A stretch of DNA of 64,000 nt from Streptomyces bicolor (GTDB lineage: Bacteria; Actinomycetota; Actinomycetes; Streptomycetales; Streptomycetaceae), in contig NZ_JOFS01000016.1 of assembly GCF_000719285.1 (NCBI RefSeq), forward strand, positions 1-64,000, given 5' to 3'. A program made the position numbers and the translations under genes. Of this stretch, positions 16,453 to 24,391 are shown in pieces. The notes under the pieces are model-generated. The model worked only from the letters and a program-made list of their open reading frames with translations, was not told the origin of the DNA and did no database searches. Within the stretch, counting starts at the first letter, position 1, and the number at the start of each line of letters is the position of its first letter.

Positions 16453-17454
16453 GTGCGAAAAGTATGGGTGGCCGGTGGTGTCGCGGTCGCGCTCGGCCTG
16501 AGCTTCGTGATGCTGCTCGTGGTCGGGGTGTACATCGTCGCCGGGAACCTGCTCAACGGCGTCGGAAAGGGCAGCGTCGGACTGGCCAAGGGTTCCGTGC
16601 CCGGTGCGTACAAGGCGCTCGTGCAGAAGTGGGGCAACCTCTGCCCCGCCATCAACCCCGCCCTGCTCGCCGCCCAGCTCTACCAGGAGAGCGGCTGGGA
16701 CCCGGACGTCGTCAGCCACGCCGACGCCCGCGGCATCGCGCAGTTCATCCCGAGCACCTGGGCCACCCACGGCATCGACGGCGACGGCGACGGCGACCGT
16801 GACATCTGGGACCCGAACGACGCGATTCCGTCGGCGGCGTCGTACGACTGCGAACTCGCCAAGTACGTCAAGGACGTCCCCGGCGACACCACGAACAACA
16901 TGCTCGCCGCCTACAACGCGGGCGCGTACCGCGTCATAAAGGCGGGCGGGGTGCCGTCGATCACCGAGACCCAGAACTACGTCACGAGAATCCGCAGCCT
17001 GGAGAAGAGCTTCGCCGCGCCCGTCGGCCGCGTCGACCCCACCAAGCAGGCCGCCGGTGCCATCGACTACGCCCAGAAGAAGCTCGGCACCCCCTACCTC
17101 TGGGGCGGTGAGGGCACCGCCGCGGACGGTGGGCGGTTCGACTGTTCGGGGTTGACTCAGGCCGCTTACGCGAGCGTCGGGATCTCGTTGCCGCGGGTCG
17201 CCAATGATCAGTACAACGCGGGGCCGCATCCGGCCAGGAACGAGTTGCTCCCCGGCGATCTGGTGTTCTTCTCGAAGGACCTCAACAACTCCCGGGCCAT
17301 CCACCATGTCGGTATTTATGTGGGTGGCGGCTACATGATCGACGCGCCGAGAACAGGTGCTGTGATCCGGTTCGACCCGATCGACACCCCCGAGTACTTC
17401 GGGGCCACCCGGGTGACCGCGGATGGCGCGAAAGCGCTGCCCACGGCGGTTTAG
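16453..17454 (+). CDS. Two-domain cell wall hydrolase: SLT transglycosylase plus NlpC/P60
   Basis: A 333-residue membrane-anchored or secreted protein. After an N-terminal segment (GLSFVMLLVVGVYIVAG), residues 60-190 form an SLT domain (QLYQESGWDPDVVSHADARG with the catalytic Glu, then GIAQFIPSTW and NMLAAYNAGAYRV). Residues 200-325 form an NlpC/P60 endopeptidase (RFDCSGLTQ with the catalytic Cys, HHVGIYVGGGYM with His). It would cut both glycan and peptide bonds of peptidoglycan. By recalled synteny it is SCO4132, neighbour of the cmd genes, and resembles VirB1-like factors. GTG start with GGGGAGGG upstream. Confidence 0.92.
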   Translation: MRKVWVAGGVAVALGLSFVMLLVVGVYIVAGNLLNGVGKGSVGLAKGSVPGAYKALVQKWGNLCPAINPALLAAQLYQESGWDPDVVSHADARGIAQFIPSTWATHGIDGDGDGDRDIWDPNDAIPSAASYDCELAKYVKDVPGDTTNNMLAAYNAGAYRVIKAGGVPSITETQNYVTRIRSLEKSFAAPVGRVDPTKQAAGAIDYAQKKLGTPYLWGGEGTAADGGRFDCSGLTQAAYASVGISLPRVANDQYNAGPHPARNELLPGDLVFFSKDLNNSRAIHHVGIYVGGGYMIDAPRTGAVIRFDPIDTPEYFGATRVTADGAKALPTAV

Positions 17455-17651
17455 ACGGAGCGTGAACCCACCCCCTGAGCTGCGGCGATGGGTCTCTCTT
17501 CGATAACGTCTGCGTGATCATTCAGTGGAGTGTGGAACGTATCTCCAGGGGCCGTGCGTTCCTGGTTTCGTAGCCGGATCTACAACCACGGGGGTGGGCG
17601 GGACGGCGTACGCAAGATACGCCGGTGAGACGACGAAGGGGCCGCGGCATC

Positions 17652-18368
17652 ATGGCTGGACTCGCAGAATCCGGGTCGAACCCCGACGTCGAGCTGCTCT
17701 TCGACATCAATGGCCTGGCCAAGGACGCGCCGAGCTGGTTCGACCGGGTCATGGAGTACGTCGGTGAGTACGGGCTGCTGCTCGCGCTGGTCCTGCTCGT
17801 GATGTGGTGCTGGTGGTCCGTGCGGCGCAGGCGCGTTGAGGACGCCGCCTCGTCCGTGGCCGCGCTCGTGTGGGCGCCGCTGGCCGCCGCCGTCGCGGTG
17901 CTCGTGAACGTGCCGATACGGGGGTTCGTCGAGCGGCCTCGGCCGTTCAAGGATCATCAGGGGCTTGAAGTCTTGGTCAACGGCAAGACCGACTACTCGT
18001 TCGTGAGTGATCACGCGACTATCGCCATGGCCCTGGGGGTCGGGTTGTTCGTCGCGAACCGGAAGTTCGGCCTCGTCGGGATCGGGCTGGCTCTTCTCGA
18101 AGGGTTCTGCCGGGTCTACATGGGCGTCCACTATCCGACCGATGTGGTCGGCGGGTTCGCGCTCGGTACGGCCGTCGCGCTGCTGCTGTCGCCACTCGCC
18201 ATGGCCTTGCTGACGCCTGTGATGTCCGCCATCGAGCGGTCGCCGAGAGTGGGGTGGCTGATCAAGTCGCGGGGACAGTCCCGGGTGGGTGGGCAGGACG
18301 CGTTGATTCCGGGGGCTCGGAAGGAGACCGCGGGGGCCGGGGCTGAGGAGCGGGATCTGGCGGCCTAG
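17652..18368 (+). CDS. PAP2 family membrane phosphatase
   Basis: A 238-residue protein with about five or six membrane helices. Lipid-phosphatase motifs are present: ERPRPF (motif 1), FVSDHATIA (motif 2, with D in place of the usual G before the catalytic His) and CRVYMGVHYPTDVVGG (motif 3). It probably dephosphorylates a lipid pyrophosphate such as undecaprenyl or phosphatidate derivatives at the outer membrane face. ATG 17652 is chosen; the frame extends to 17625. The C-terminal tail of about 45 residues is polar. Confidence 0.87.
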   Translation: MAGLAESGSNPDVELLFDINGLAKDAPSWFDRVMEYVGEYGLLLALVLLVMWCWWSVRRRRVEDAASSVAALVWAPLAAAVAVLVNVPIRGFVERPRPFKDHQGLEVLVNGKTDYSFVSDHATIAMALGVGLFVANRKFGLVGIGLALLEGFCRVYMGVHYPTDVVGGFALGTAVALLLSPLAMALLTPVMSAIERSPRVGWLIKSRGQSRVGGQDALIPGARKETAGAGAEERDLAA

Positions 18369-18374
18369 GCTCCG

Positions 18375-18402
18375 GTCCTGCGTCCTGCGTCCTGCGTCCT
18401 GC
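18375..18402. repeat. Four tandem GTCCTGC repeats
   Basis: The 7-bp unit GTCCTGC is repeated four times without error between the convergent PAP2 and oxidase genes. It looks like simple replication slippage. No function is evident. Confidence 0.8.
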
Positions 18403-18425
18403 CTTCGAACGCCGACGCCCGGCGG

Positions 18426-19994
18426 CTACAGCGCCTGCGGGTACGTGAAGAACCTCTCCGGGTCGTACTGCTTCTTCAGCCTCGTCAGGCGCGTCGCCGC
18501 ATCCCCGTAGTACGCCTTGCGCCAGTTGCTCAGGCCCGCGTCGGTGTAGTTCTGGTACGCGGCGCCCGAGGCGTACGGCCGCATCGCGTCGTGGGCCTGC
18601 TTCAGCCAGGCCTGGGCCGCGGAACCCGTGGTGCCGGCGCGCCAGGAGGCGATGTACTGGGCCAGGAAGCGGGAGCGGCGGTGCACGAAGGCCGTCGCCG
18701 TGGGGGAGACGCGGTTGACGGCGCCGCCGAGGGCCGTGAGGGCGATGCTGCCGGAGCCGCCGCGGACCGACTGCATCTGCTTCAGCAGGGTCTGGATGCC
18801 CGCCGAGGAGAGGGAGCGGTCGAAGAAGTCAGACTTCCCCGTATATGTCTCGCGGCTCAGTGCGCCCTGCGGGGAGCGGCCGGGCGTTGAGCCGGGGAGG
18901 TGGCACTGGGCGTCCGTGGCGAAGGACGAGCAGCCCGCGTACAGCTCCATCGACTCCTCGTACGAGCGGCGCCTGAGGGTGACGTTGCTCGCGGGGCCGG
19001 GGCCGCCGGGGCGGTCGGCGAGGCGGTCCACGGCGTTCTGGAGCTCGCCGTAGGTGCCCAGCGAGAACGCCGCGACGGTGATGGTCGGGTTGCCGCCCGC
19101 ATGGTTCGAGATGCTCAGTGCCGACCAGATCTCGTCGGGCTGGGTCGGGCCCCACTCCTGCCAGGCCTTGATCAGCGCGGTCGCCTTCGACCAGGGCCAG
19201 GTCATGTACGCCGTTACGGCCTGGGGGGCGGGGTGGGTCTTGAAGTGCAGCTCCGTCACGACGCCGAAGTTGCCGTTGCCGGCGCCGCGCAGGGCCCAGA
19301 AGAGGTCCTTGTTGGTGGTGGCGTTGGCGGTGAGCTGCCTGCCGTCGGCGGTGATCAGGGTGGCCTGGGTGAGGCTGTCGCAGGTCAGGCCGTAGGCGCG
19401 GGAGGTCACGCCGTGGCCGCCGCCGAGGGTGAGGCCGGAGACGCCGACGGTGGGGCAGGAGCCGGCGGGGATGGTGACGCCCTTCGCGGCGAGGGCGCGG
19501 TAGACGTCGATGAGCTTGGAGCCGGCGCCGATCACCGCGGTGTTGCCGCTCGCGCGGATGCGGTTGAGCTTGGAGACGTCGATGATCAGGCGGTTGTTGC
19601 CGGAGGACCAGCCGGCGTAGGAGTGGCCGCCGTTGCGGATGGCGACGTGGAGGTTGTGGGACCGGGCGTAGGCGAGGGTGGTGCGGATGTCGTCGGGGTG
19701 GGCGACGTAGGCGACCGCGGCGGGCTTCAGGGCGTCGAAGCGGGTGTTGTAGAGCTGGTGGGCGGACTTCCAGGAGGCGTCGCCGGGGCGGATGAGGGGG
19801 CCGTCGAGGTCTCGGGCGAGGGCGGTCCAGTTGGCGGGGGCGGCGGATTTGCTGGTGGTCGTGGATGTGGATTGTGTGCGGGTGGCTGTGTCCGCGCCGG
19901 TTCCTGTGGCGGAGTCTGTGCTGCCCTTGCACGCGGTTGTTGCCAGGGCGGTGAGGGCTGCTGCGCCGCCGCCGATGAAGGTACGCCGTTCCAT
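18426..19994 (-). CDS. Exported FAD-linked oxidase with BBE domain
   Basis: A 522-residue lipoprotein-like oxidase. The N-terminus carries a twin-arginine motif (ERRTFIGGG) and a lipobox ending in TTAC. The FAD_binding_4 domain shows NGGHSYAGWS, with the histidine used for covalent FAD, and AGSCPTVGVSGLTLGGGHG, with the cysteine for the second bond, so bicovalent flavin is likely. The C-terminus is a berberine-bridge-enzyme domain (QYDPERFFTYPQAL). It may oxidise sugars or secondary metabolites outside the cell. ATG 19994 follows GGAGGCGAC; the frame extending to 20270 lies in a repeat element and is rejected. Confidence 0.9.
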   Translation of the reverse strand: MERRTFIGGGAAALTALATTACKGSTDSATGTGADTATRTQSTSTTTSKSAAPANWTALARDLDGPLIRPGDASWKSAHQLYNTRFDALKPAAVAYVAHPDDIRTTLAYARSHNLHVAIRNGGHSYAGWSSGNNRLIIDVSKLNRIRASGNTAVIGAGSKLIDVYRALAAKGVTIPAGSCPTVGVSGLTLGGGHGVTSRAYGLTCDSLTQATLITADGRQLTANATTNKDLFWALRGAGNGNFGVVTELHFKTHPAPQAVTAYMTWPWSKATALIKAWQEWGPTQPDEIWSALSISNHAGGNPTITVAAFSLGTYGELQNAVDRLADRPGGPGPASNVTLRRRSYEESMELYAGCSSFATDAQCHLPGSTPGRSPQGALSRETYTGKSDFFDRSLSSAGIQTLLKQMQSVRGGSGSIALTALGGAVNRVSPTATAFVHRRSRFLAQYIASWRAGTTGSAAQAWLKQAHDAMRPYASGAAYQNYTDAGLSNWRKAYYGDAATRLTRLKKQYDPERFFTYPQAL

Positions 19995-20075
19995 GTCGCC
20001 TCCTGGGGTTACGTGGAACGAGACGGGGTGGTGGGGGTCGGGGTTCCATGCTGCGGGGCCCTCCGGGGTGAGCGG

Positions 20076-20249
20076 GACTTTCCTCGCCCCCGCCGCCCCT
20101 ACCCGTCCCATCCCCCAGGGGCGCTGCCCCTTCGACCCCGGCCCCTCCTGGGGGCTGCCGCCCCCAGACCCCCGCTTCGGCCCTGAAGGGGCCTCGTCCT
20201 CAAGCTCCCCCAGAGGGGGCACCCCCAGACGGGCTGAATTGCCGTGACC
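20076..20249. repeat. Dispersed Streptomyces intergenic repeat with nested hairpin
   Basis: The stretch has the familiar composition of a family found between many Streptomyces genes: CCCCAGGGGCGCTGCCCC, GGGGGCTGCCGCCCCCAGAC and CGCTTCGGCCCTGAAGGGGC, ending in GACGGGCTGA. A second hairpin (CTCCCCCAGAGGGGGCACCC) interrupts its last arm. It probably acts as a terminator or RNA stabiliser. Family membership is from memory. Confidence 0.6.
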
Positions 20250-20273
20250 GGCGTCGGGGGTGGACCTCATTTG

Positions 20274-20333
20274 GCAACCAATGGTTGCGCGTTCCGACTC
20301 GGCGTTCTACAGTAATGTGCAACCAAAGGTTGC
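20274..20333 (+). promoter_or_regulatory. Promoter with two ArsR-type operators
   Basis: Two matching palindromes flank the promoter: GCAACCAATGGTTGC (20274-20288, perfect 7-1-7) and GCAACCAAAGGTTGC (20319-20333, 6-3-6), with centres 45 bp apart. Between and overlapping them lie -35 TTGCGC (20285-20290) and -10 TACAGT (20308-20313) with a 17-bp spacer. One operator covers the -35 box and the other covers the start point. The ArsR encoded at 20811 is the obvious ligand (inference). Confidence 0.75.
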
Positions 20334-20349
20334 GAAAGGAGCGGTGCTG

Positions 20350-20814
20350 ATGGAGTACGGCAGCATCGAGCGGGAGATCTACATCGACGCCACGCCCGAG
20401 GTGGTCTACGAGGTCGTCAGCAGGCCGGAACACCTGCGGGAGTGGTGGCCGGACGAGGCGGAGCTCGAGCCGGTGCCCGGTGCCACCGGGGTCATCTCGT
20501 TCGGGGACAGTGCGGCGCCGGAGGTGAAGGTCGTGCCGGTCACGGTGGTGGAGGCCGACCCGCCCCGGCGGTTTTCCTTTCGGTGGGTGTACGACGAGGG
20601 TGAGGCCGCCTCTCCCTCCAACTCGCTCCTCGTGACCTTCGACCTGGCCCCCTCGGGCGCGGGCACGCTGCTGCGCTTCTCCGAGGAGGGGTTCCGGGAG
20701 AAGGGCTGGGAGGCGGCCGTACTCGAGGAGCAGTACCGCGAGCACGTCACCGGATGGGATTACTTCCTGCCGCGCCTCGTCGCCTACATCGCCCGGCAGG
20801 TGTCGACGCCATGA
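20350..20814 (+). CDS. SRPBCC/AHSA1 domain protein
   Basis: A 154-residue START-like (SRPBCC) protein. It begins IEREIYIDATPEVVYEVVSRPEHLREWW, the family's first strand and helix, and ends with a long helix EEQYREHVTGWDYFLPRLVAYI. Such proteins bind small hydrophobic ligands in a cavity and commonly pair with ArsR repressors. ATG 20350 lies eight bases after GGAG. It overlaps the ArsR gene by 4 bp (20811-20814). It heads an autoregulated operon. Confidence 0.85.
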   Translation: MEYGSIEREIYIDATPEVVYEVVSRPEHLREWWPDEAELEPVPGATGVISFGDSAAPEVKVVPVTVVEADPPRRFSFRWVYDEGEAASPSNSLLVTFDLAPSGAGTLLRFSEEGFREKGWEAAVLEEQYREHVTGWDYFLPRLVAYIARQVSTP

Positions 20815-21149
20815 GTGTCACCGTCGACGACGAGCTCTGGTCGGCGGTGGGGGACCCCATCCGGCGGCGGATGCTCGATCTGCTGTTGACCGGAGGCGGC
20901 GGGACGGCGACCACGCTGAGCGAGCAGCTGCCGGTGACGCGGCAGGCGGTCGCCAAGCACCTCGGCGTACTCGGCCGGGTCGGGCTGGTCCACGTCACGC
21001 CGTCCGGACGCGAGCGCCTCTACCAGGTCGACGAGGCCCAGCTCGCCCGCGCCGTAGCGCAGCTGTCGTCGGTCGGGGCCGCGTGGGACGCCCGGCTCCA
21101 GCGCATCAAGCGGATCGCCGAAGCGATTCAGCGCCGTCAGGAGGACTGA
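20811..21149 (+). CDS. ArsR family transcriptional repressor
   Basis: A 112-residue winged-helix repressor. It reads LWSAVGDPIRRRMLDLLL, then TTLSEQLPVTRQAVAKHLGVLGRVGLVHVTPSGRERLY, the classic ArsR recognition helix and wing. No CxC metal site is present, so it is not a metal sensor and more likely senses an organic ligand or protein. Translation is coupled to the upstream SRPBCC gene. It probably binds the two palindromes at 20274-20333. Confidence 0.9.
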   Translation: MSVTVDDELWSAVGDPIRRRMLDLLLTGGGGTATTLSEQLPVTRQAVAKHLGVLGRVGLVHVTPSGRERLYQVDEAQLARAVAQLSSVGAAWDARLQRIKRIAEAIQRRQED

Positions 21150-21218
21150 CCCACACGAACGAGCCATTACCAGGCACAACGAGTACCAGGCACCACGAGT
21201 CAAGAGAGAGGTACCGAG

Positions 21219-21659
21219 ATGGTGGACATCCTGCACAGGATCGGAGCCACAGCGGCTCCCGGTGACGTCTACGCGGCCCTGACCACGATCGAAGGGCTGT
21301 CCAGCTGGTGGACGCAGGACACGGACGGCGATCCGGACGTCGGAGGAGTGATCCGGTTCCGCTTCGACGCGGGCGGGTTCGACATGAAGGTGCTGGAGGC
21401 CCGGCCCGCCGAGCGTGTGTGCTGGGAGGTCGTCGACGGTCCCGAGGAGTGGATCGGTACGCGGATTCGCTTCGAGCTCAAGCGGGAGGGCGATTTCACG
21501 GTCGTGCTGTTCCGGCACGAGGGCTGGAAGGAGCCGGTGGAGTTCATGTACCACTGCAGCACGAAGTGGGCGACCTTCCTGATGAGTCTCAAGAAGCTGG
21601 TCGAAACCGGCAAGGGCGAGCCCGCGCCGCAGGACGTCAAGATCAGCAACTGGCACTGA
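21219..21659 (+). CDS. SRPBCC/AHSA1 domain protein
   Basis: A 146-residue START-like protein starting DILHRIGATAAPGDVYAALTTIEGLSSWW, with the Trp-rich helix typical of AHSA1-like proteins. It ends in TFLMSLKKLVETGKGEPAP. It is 69 bp downstream of arsR and preceded by GAGAGAGGTACCGAG, so it may be co-transcribed. It is distinct from the first SRPBCC protein of the operon. Ligand unknown. Confidence 0.87.
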   Translation: MVDILHRIGATAAPGDVYAALTTIEGLSSWWTQDTDGDPDVGGVIRFRFDAGGFDMKVLEARPAERVCWEVVDGPEEWIGTRIRFELKREGDFTVVLFRHEGWKEPVEFMYHCSTKWATFLMSLKKLVETGKGEPAPQDVKISNWH

Positions 21660-21698
21660 TCTCGATATCGCGCCTGCGCCCAACCCGCACCCGTCTCC

Positions 21699-21875
21699 CT
21701 ACCCCGTATGCGCCTCCGCGTCCGCCCGCGCCAGGCTGCGTGCGCGTCTTGCCGGGCCGTGCCAGCCGCAGGTGCAGCGGGCCGTGCAGAAAGGGCCCTT
21801 CTCCACCGTCGTCGTGCGGTGCTCCTCGGGGTTGCGGTGTTTTCTGGGGGACTTCGTTCCGTCCTGAGGCGCCAC
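21699..21875 (-). CDS. Small cysteine-containing protein, zinc-ribbon-like
   Basis: A 58-residue protein from GTG 21875. The C-terminal half GPFCTARCTCGWHGPARRARSL has three closely spaced Cys and a His, which could bind a metal. Similar short CTCGWxG proteins occur in other Streptomyces from memory. No ribosome site precedes the GTG, but TAACGT lies seven bases upstream, so a leaderless message is possible. Function unknown. Confidence 0.55.
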   Translation of the reverse strand: MAPQDGTKSPRKHRNPEEHRTTTVEKGPFCTARCTCGWHGPARRARSLARADAEAHTG

Positions 21876-22001
21876 GCCGACAACGTTACCCAAGGCAAGT
21901 AAGCGCAACGCCTCCGGGCGGCGTGACGGGGGCACCTACCCGTCGTTAACCGGAACGACGAGGGGCCCGTGACGGACGTACCGGCTGGGGGTAGGCAGGC
22001 G

Positions 22002-22841
22002 ATGACGGAGCGGCAGCAGCACAGGCGGAGGCATGGGGCGGGCGTTGCGGCCGGGGTCCTGTGTCTCTGTCTGGCGGGCAGCGGGTGCGCGGAGCGCGGG
22101 GCGGCTGCGGAGGATTCGCGCGGGCGGGACGCCGTGGAGGTCGTGCGGCGTGCCGCCGACGCGCTCGTCGGGGCCGGGAGTTCCAAGGCCCGTACGTCCA
22201 TGGAGATGGCCACCGGCGGCACCCGCGTCACCATCCGCGGCGAGGGCGTGTACGACTTCCACAAGCAGTTGGGGGAGTTGAAGGTGCTGCTGCCCCAGGA
22301 TCCCGCGGGTGCGACCGCCCACCGGCCGATCAGGGAGCTCCTCGCTCCCGGGGCGCTGTTCATGAAGAACCGCGGTGCCGGGGTGCCCGCCGACAAGTGG
22401 GTGCGCGTCGACACGCGCTCGCTCTCGGACGGGAACCTGGTCACCGGTGGCGCCACCGATCCGTTCGCCGCCGCTGAAGTGCTGCGGGGGGCCCGGACCG
22501 CGACCTATGTGGGGGACGAGCAGGTCGGGGGTACGCCCGTGCGGCACTACCGGGGGACCGCTGATCTCGGTGTCGCGGCGCGGGAGGCGTCCGACGGCAA
22601 CAAGGAATCCCTGACGGCGGCGGCGAAAGGGTTCGCCACGGACGAGGTGCCGTTCGATGTGTATCTCGACGACGCCGGCCGGATCCGGAAGGTCCGGCAT
22701 CGGTTCAGCTTCGTCAACGGGCAGCAGAGCGATGCCGTCGCCGTGGCCTCCACGACCCTGCTCTACGACTTCGGGGCCCCCGTCGACGTACGCCTTCCGG
22801 ACCGTGAGGACATCTACGCGGGCAAGATCGCCGAGGAGTGA
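22002..22841 (+). CDS. Putative lipoprotein of unknown function
   Basis: A 279-residue protein with a basic head, a hydrophobic core (GVAAGVLCLCLAGSGC) and a lipobox whose cysteine follows LAGSG. The mature part starts with about 25 polar residues and then a beta-rich domain (RTSMEMATGGTRVTIRGEGVYDF; ATYVGDEQVGGTPVRHYRG), which resembles LppX/LprG-type lipid-binding lipoproteins in general layout only. ATG 22002 is preferred over an in-frame GTG at 21969, because it gives a normal signal peptide length. Confidence 0.75.
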   Translation: MTERQQHRRRHGAGVAAGVLCLCLAGSGCAERGAAAEDSRGRDAVEVVRRAADALVGAGSSKARTSMEMATGGTRVTIRGEGVYDFHKQLGELKVLLPQDPAGATAHRPIRELLAPGALFMKNRGAGVPADKWVRVDTRSLSDGNLVTGGATDPFAAAEVLRGARTATYVGDEQVGGTPVRHYRGTADLGVAAREASDGNKESLTAAAKGFATDEVPFDVYLDDAGRIRKVRHRFSFVNGQQSDAVAVASTTLLYDFGAPVDVRLPDREDIYAGKIAEE

Positions 22842-22957
22842 GGGTCGGCGCATGCCTACGTGACGGGCGTCAAGAACTAGCCCGTCCGTGCCATGCGCGG
22901 TCTGTAGGCCGCTCCCTACTCTAGGAAGTCGGTAACGGCAGAGAAGAGGTGATGCAC

Positions 22958-23143
22958 GTGGCTCCGGTCGGCGGTACGGCAGTTCAGGACCACGTCGCCC
23001 TCGCCGAGATCGAGCTGTGCGGAGAGCTGATCATCGCGGCCTCGGCCGCCCGTGAGGACCGGCTCAGCCTGGAGAGCATCGACGAGGTGCTGCGCGTCGC
23101 GGAGGAGCGGGCTGGGGAGGGGCGGGGTGCCGAGGGCGGGTGA
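22958..23143 (+). CDS. Small conserved protein of unknown function
   Basis: About 61 residues, mostly helical and acidic (VALAEIELCGELIIAASAAR, RLSLESIDEVLRVAEER). Three starts are possible: GTG 22949, ATG 22952 and GTG 22958. The last is eight bases after AGAAGAGG and is favoured. It lies between a lipoprotein gene and csoR. No family or function is recognised. Confidence 0.6.
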   Translation: MAPVGGTAVQDHVALAEIELCGELIIAASAAREDRLSLESIDEVLRVAEERAGEGRGAEGG

Positions 23144-23167
23144 GTCCGCCCTCGCCGGTCGCGGAAC

Positions 23168-23524
23168 TCAGGTCCGCAGCAGCCTGCCGATCGCCTTCGT
23201 CGCCTCCTCCACCTTCGCGTCGATCTCCGCACCGCCCTTGAGGGCGGCGTCGGCGACGCAGTGGCGGAGGTGTTCCTCCAGCAGCTGGAGGGCGAAGGAC
23301 TGCAGGGCCTTCGTGGACGCGGACACCTGGGTGAGTATGTCGATGCAGTAGACGTCCTCGTCGACCATGCGCTGCAGACCGCGGATCTGGCCCTCGATGC
23401 GGCGCAGGCGCTTGAGGTGTTCGTCCTTCTGTTTGTGGTAGCCGTGGATGCCGCGGTCGTGGTCGGTCACCACGGTTCCGGTGTCCTCGGAGGGCGCCGT
23501 CGCGCCGGCCTCGGTGGTCGTCAT
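23168..23524 (-). CDS. csoR: Copper-sensing repressor CsoR
   Basis: A 118-residue DUF156-type repressor. The metal ligands are visible: Cys in DEDVYCIDIL and His-Cys in HLRHCVADA, the Cu(I) pattern C-H-C. The core IEGQIRGLQRMV is typical of CsoR. It is expected to repress copper efflux genes and leave DNA when Cu(I) binds. No copper gene lies nearby, so it acts at a distance. A perfect palindrome sits 26 bp upstream. By recall it corresponds to SCO4136. Confidence 0.9.
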   Translation of the reverse strand: MTTTEAGATAPSEDTGTVVTDHDRGIHGYHKQKDEHLKRLRRIEGQIRGLQRMVDEDVYCIDILTQVSASTKALQSFALQLLEEHLRHCVADAALKGGAEIDAKVEEATKAIGRLLRT

Positions 23525-23550
23525 CGCGTCCTCCAGACGTAAACCGCTTC

Positions 23551-23571
23551 ATATACCCCTACTGGGTATAT
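23551..23571. promoter_or_regulatory. CsoR-type operator
   Basis: The sequence ATATACCC-CTACT-GGGTATAT (8-5-8, perfect) lies just upstream of csoR. The TACCC/GGGTA arms match the known CsoR operator class. A further GGGTATA half-site follows at about 23589. It should mediate csoR autoregulation. Confidence 0.8.
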
Positions 23572-23761
23572 CGTACCGAACTTTGCTGGGTATAGGGCCT
23601 GTGGCCGACGCCGCGGAACGGCCGCTGGACTGGACCACTGGGCAGCCCCCGTGCCGACCACTGTGCCTGATGGGCGACACTGGAGGACGGCCCATTAGCC
23701 GTGGCCGGATGATGCGCCTAGCATCAGCCTGACCGAACCGACGCTTCTTGAGGACCCTCAC

Positions 23762-24382
23762 GTGCGCTTTCGTCTGACCCCCCGGGAGACGAGCTTCTAC
23801 GACATGTTCGCCGCATCCGCGGACAACATCGTCACGGGCTCGAAACTCCTGATGGAACTGCTCGGGGCGGACAACGCCGGCCGGGCCGAGATCGCAGAGC
23901 GTATGCGGGCCGCGGAACACGCAGGTGACGACGCCACACACGCGATCTTCCACCAGCTGAACTCCTCGTTCATCACGCCGTTCGACCGCGAGGACATCTA
24001 CTCCCTCGCATCGTCCCTCGACGACATCATGGACTTCATGGAGGAGGCCGTCGACCTGGTCGTCCTCTACAACGTCGAGGAACTGCCCAAGGGCGTCGAG
24101 CAGCAGATCGAGGTGCTGGCGCGGGCCGCGGAGCTCACGGCCGAGGCGATGCCGAACCTGCGCACGATGGACAACCTCACCGAGTACTGGATCGAGGTCA
24201 ACCGGCTCGAGAACCAGGCCGACCAGATACATCGCAAGCTCCTGGCCCACCTCTTCAACGGCAAGTACGACGCGATCGAGGTGCTGAAGCTCAAGCAGAT
24301 CGTGGATGTGCTGGAGGAAGCGGCGGACGCCTTCGAGCATGTGGCGAACACGGTGGAGACCATCGCCGTCAAGGAGTCCTGA
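23762..24382 (+). CDS. DUF47 family, PhoU-like regulator of Pit
   Basis: A 206-residue all-helical protein of the PhoU-like DUF47 family: FYDMFAASADNIV, EHAGDDATHAIFHQLNSSFITPFDREDIYSLASSLDDIMDFMEE and NQADQIHRKLLAHLF. Conserved acidic/His clusters are likely metal sites. It is regularly encoded just upstream of Pit phosphate transporters and tunes their activity. The gene ends 9 bp before pit, so they form an operon. The start is GTG 23762. Confidence 0.9.
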   Translation: MRFRLTPRETSFYDMFAASADNIVTGSKLLMELLGADNAGRAEIAERMRAAEHAGDDATHAIFHQLNSSFITPFDREDIYSLASSLDDIMDFMEEAVDLVVLYNVEELPKGVEQQIEVLARAAELTAEAMPNLRTMDNLTEYWIEVNRLENQADQIHRKLLAHLFNGKYDAIEVLKLKQIVDVLEEAADAFEHVANTVETIAVKES

Positions 24383-24391
24383 GCCCACGCC

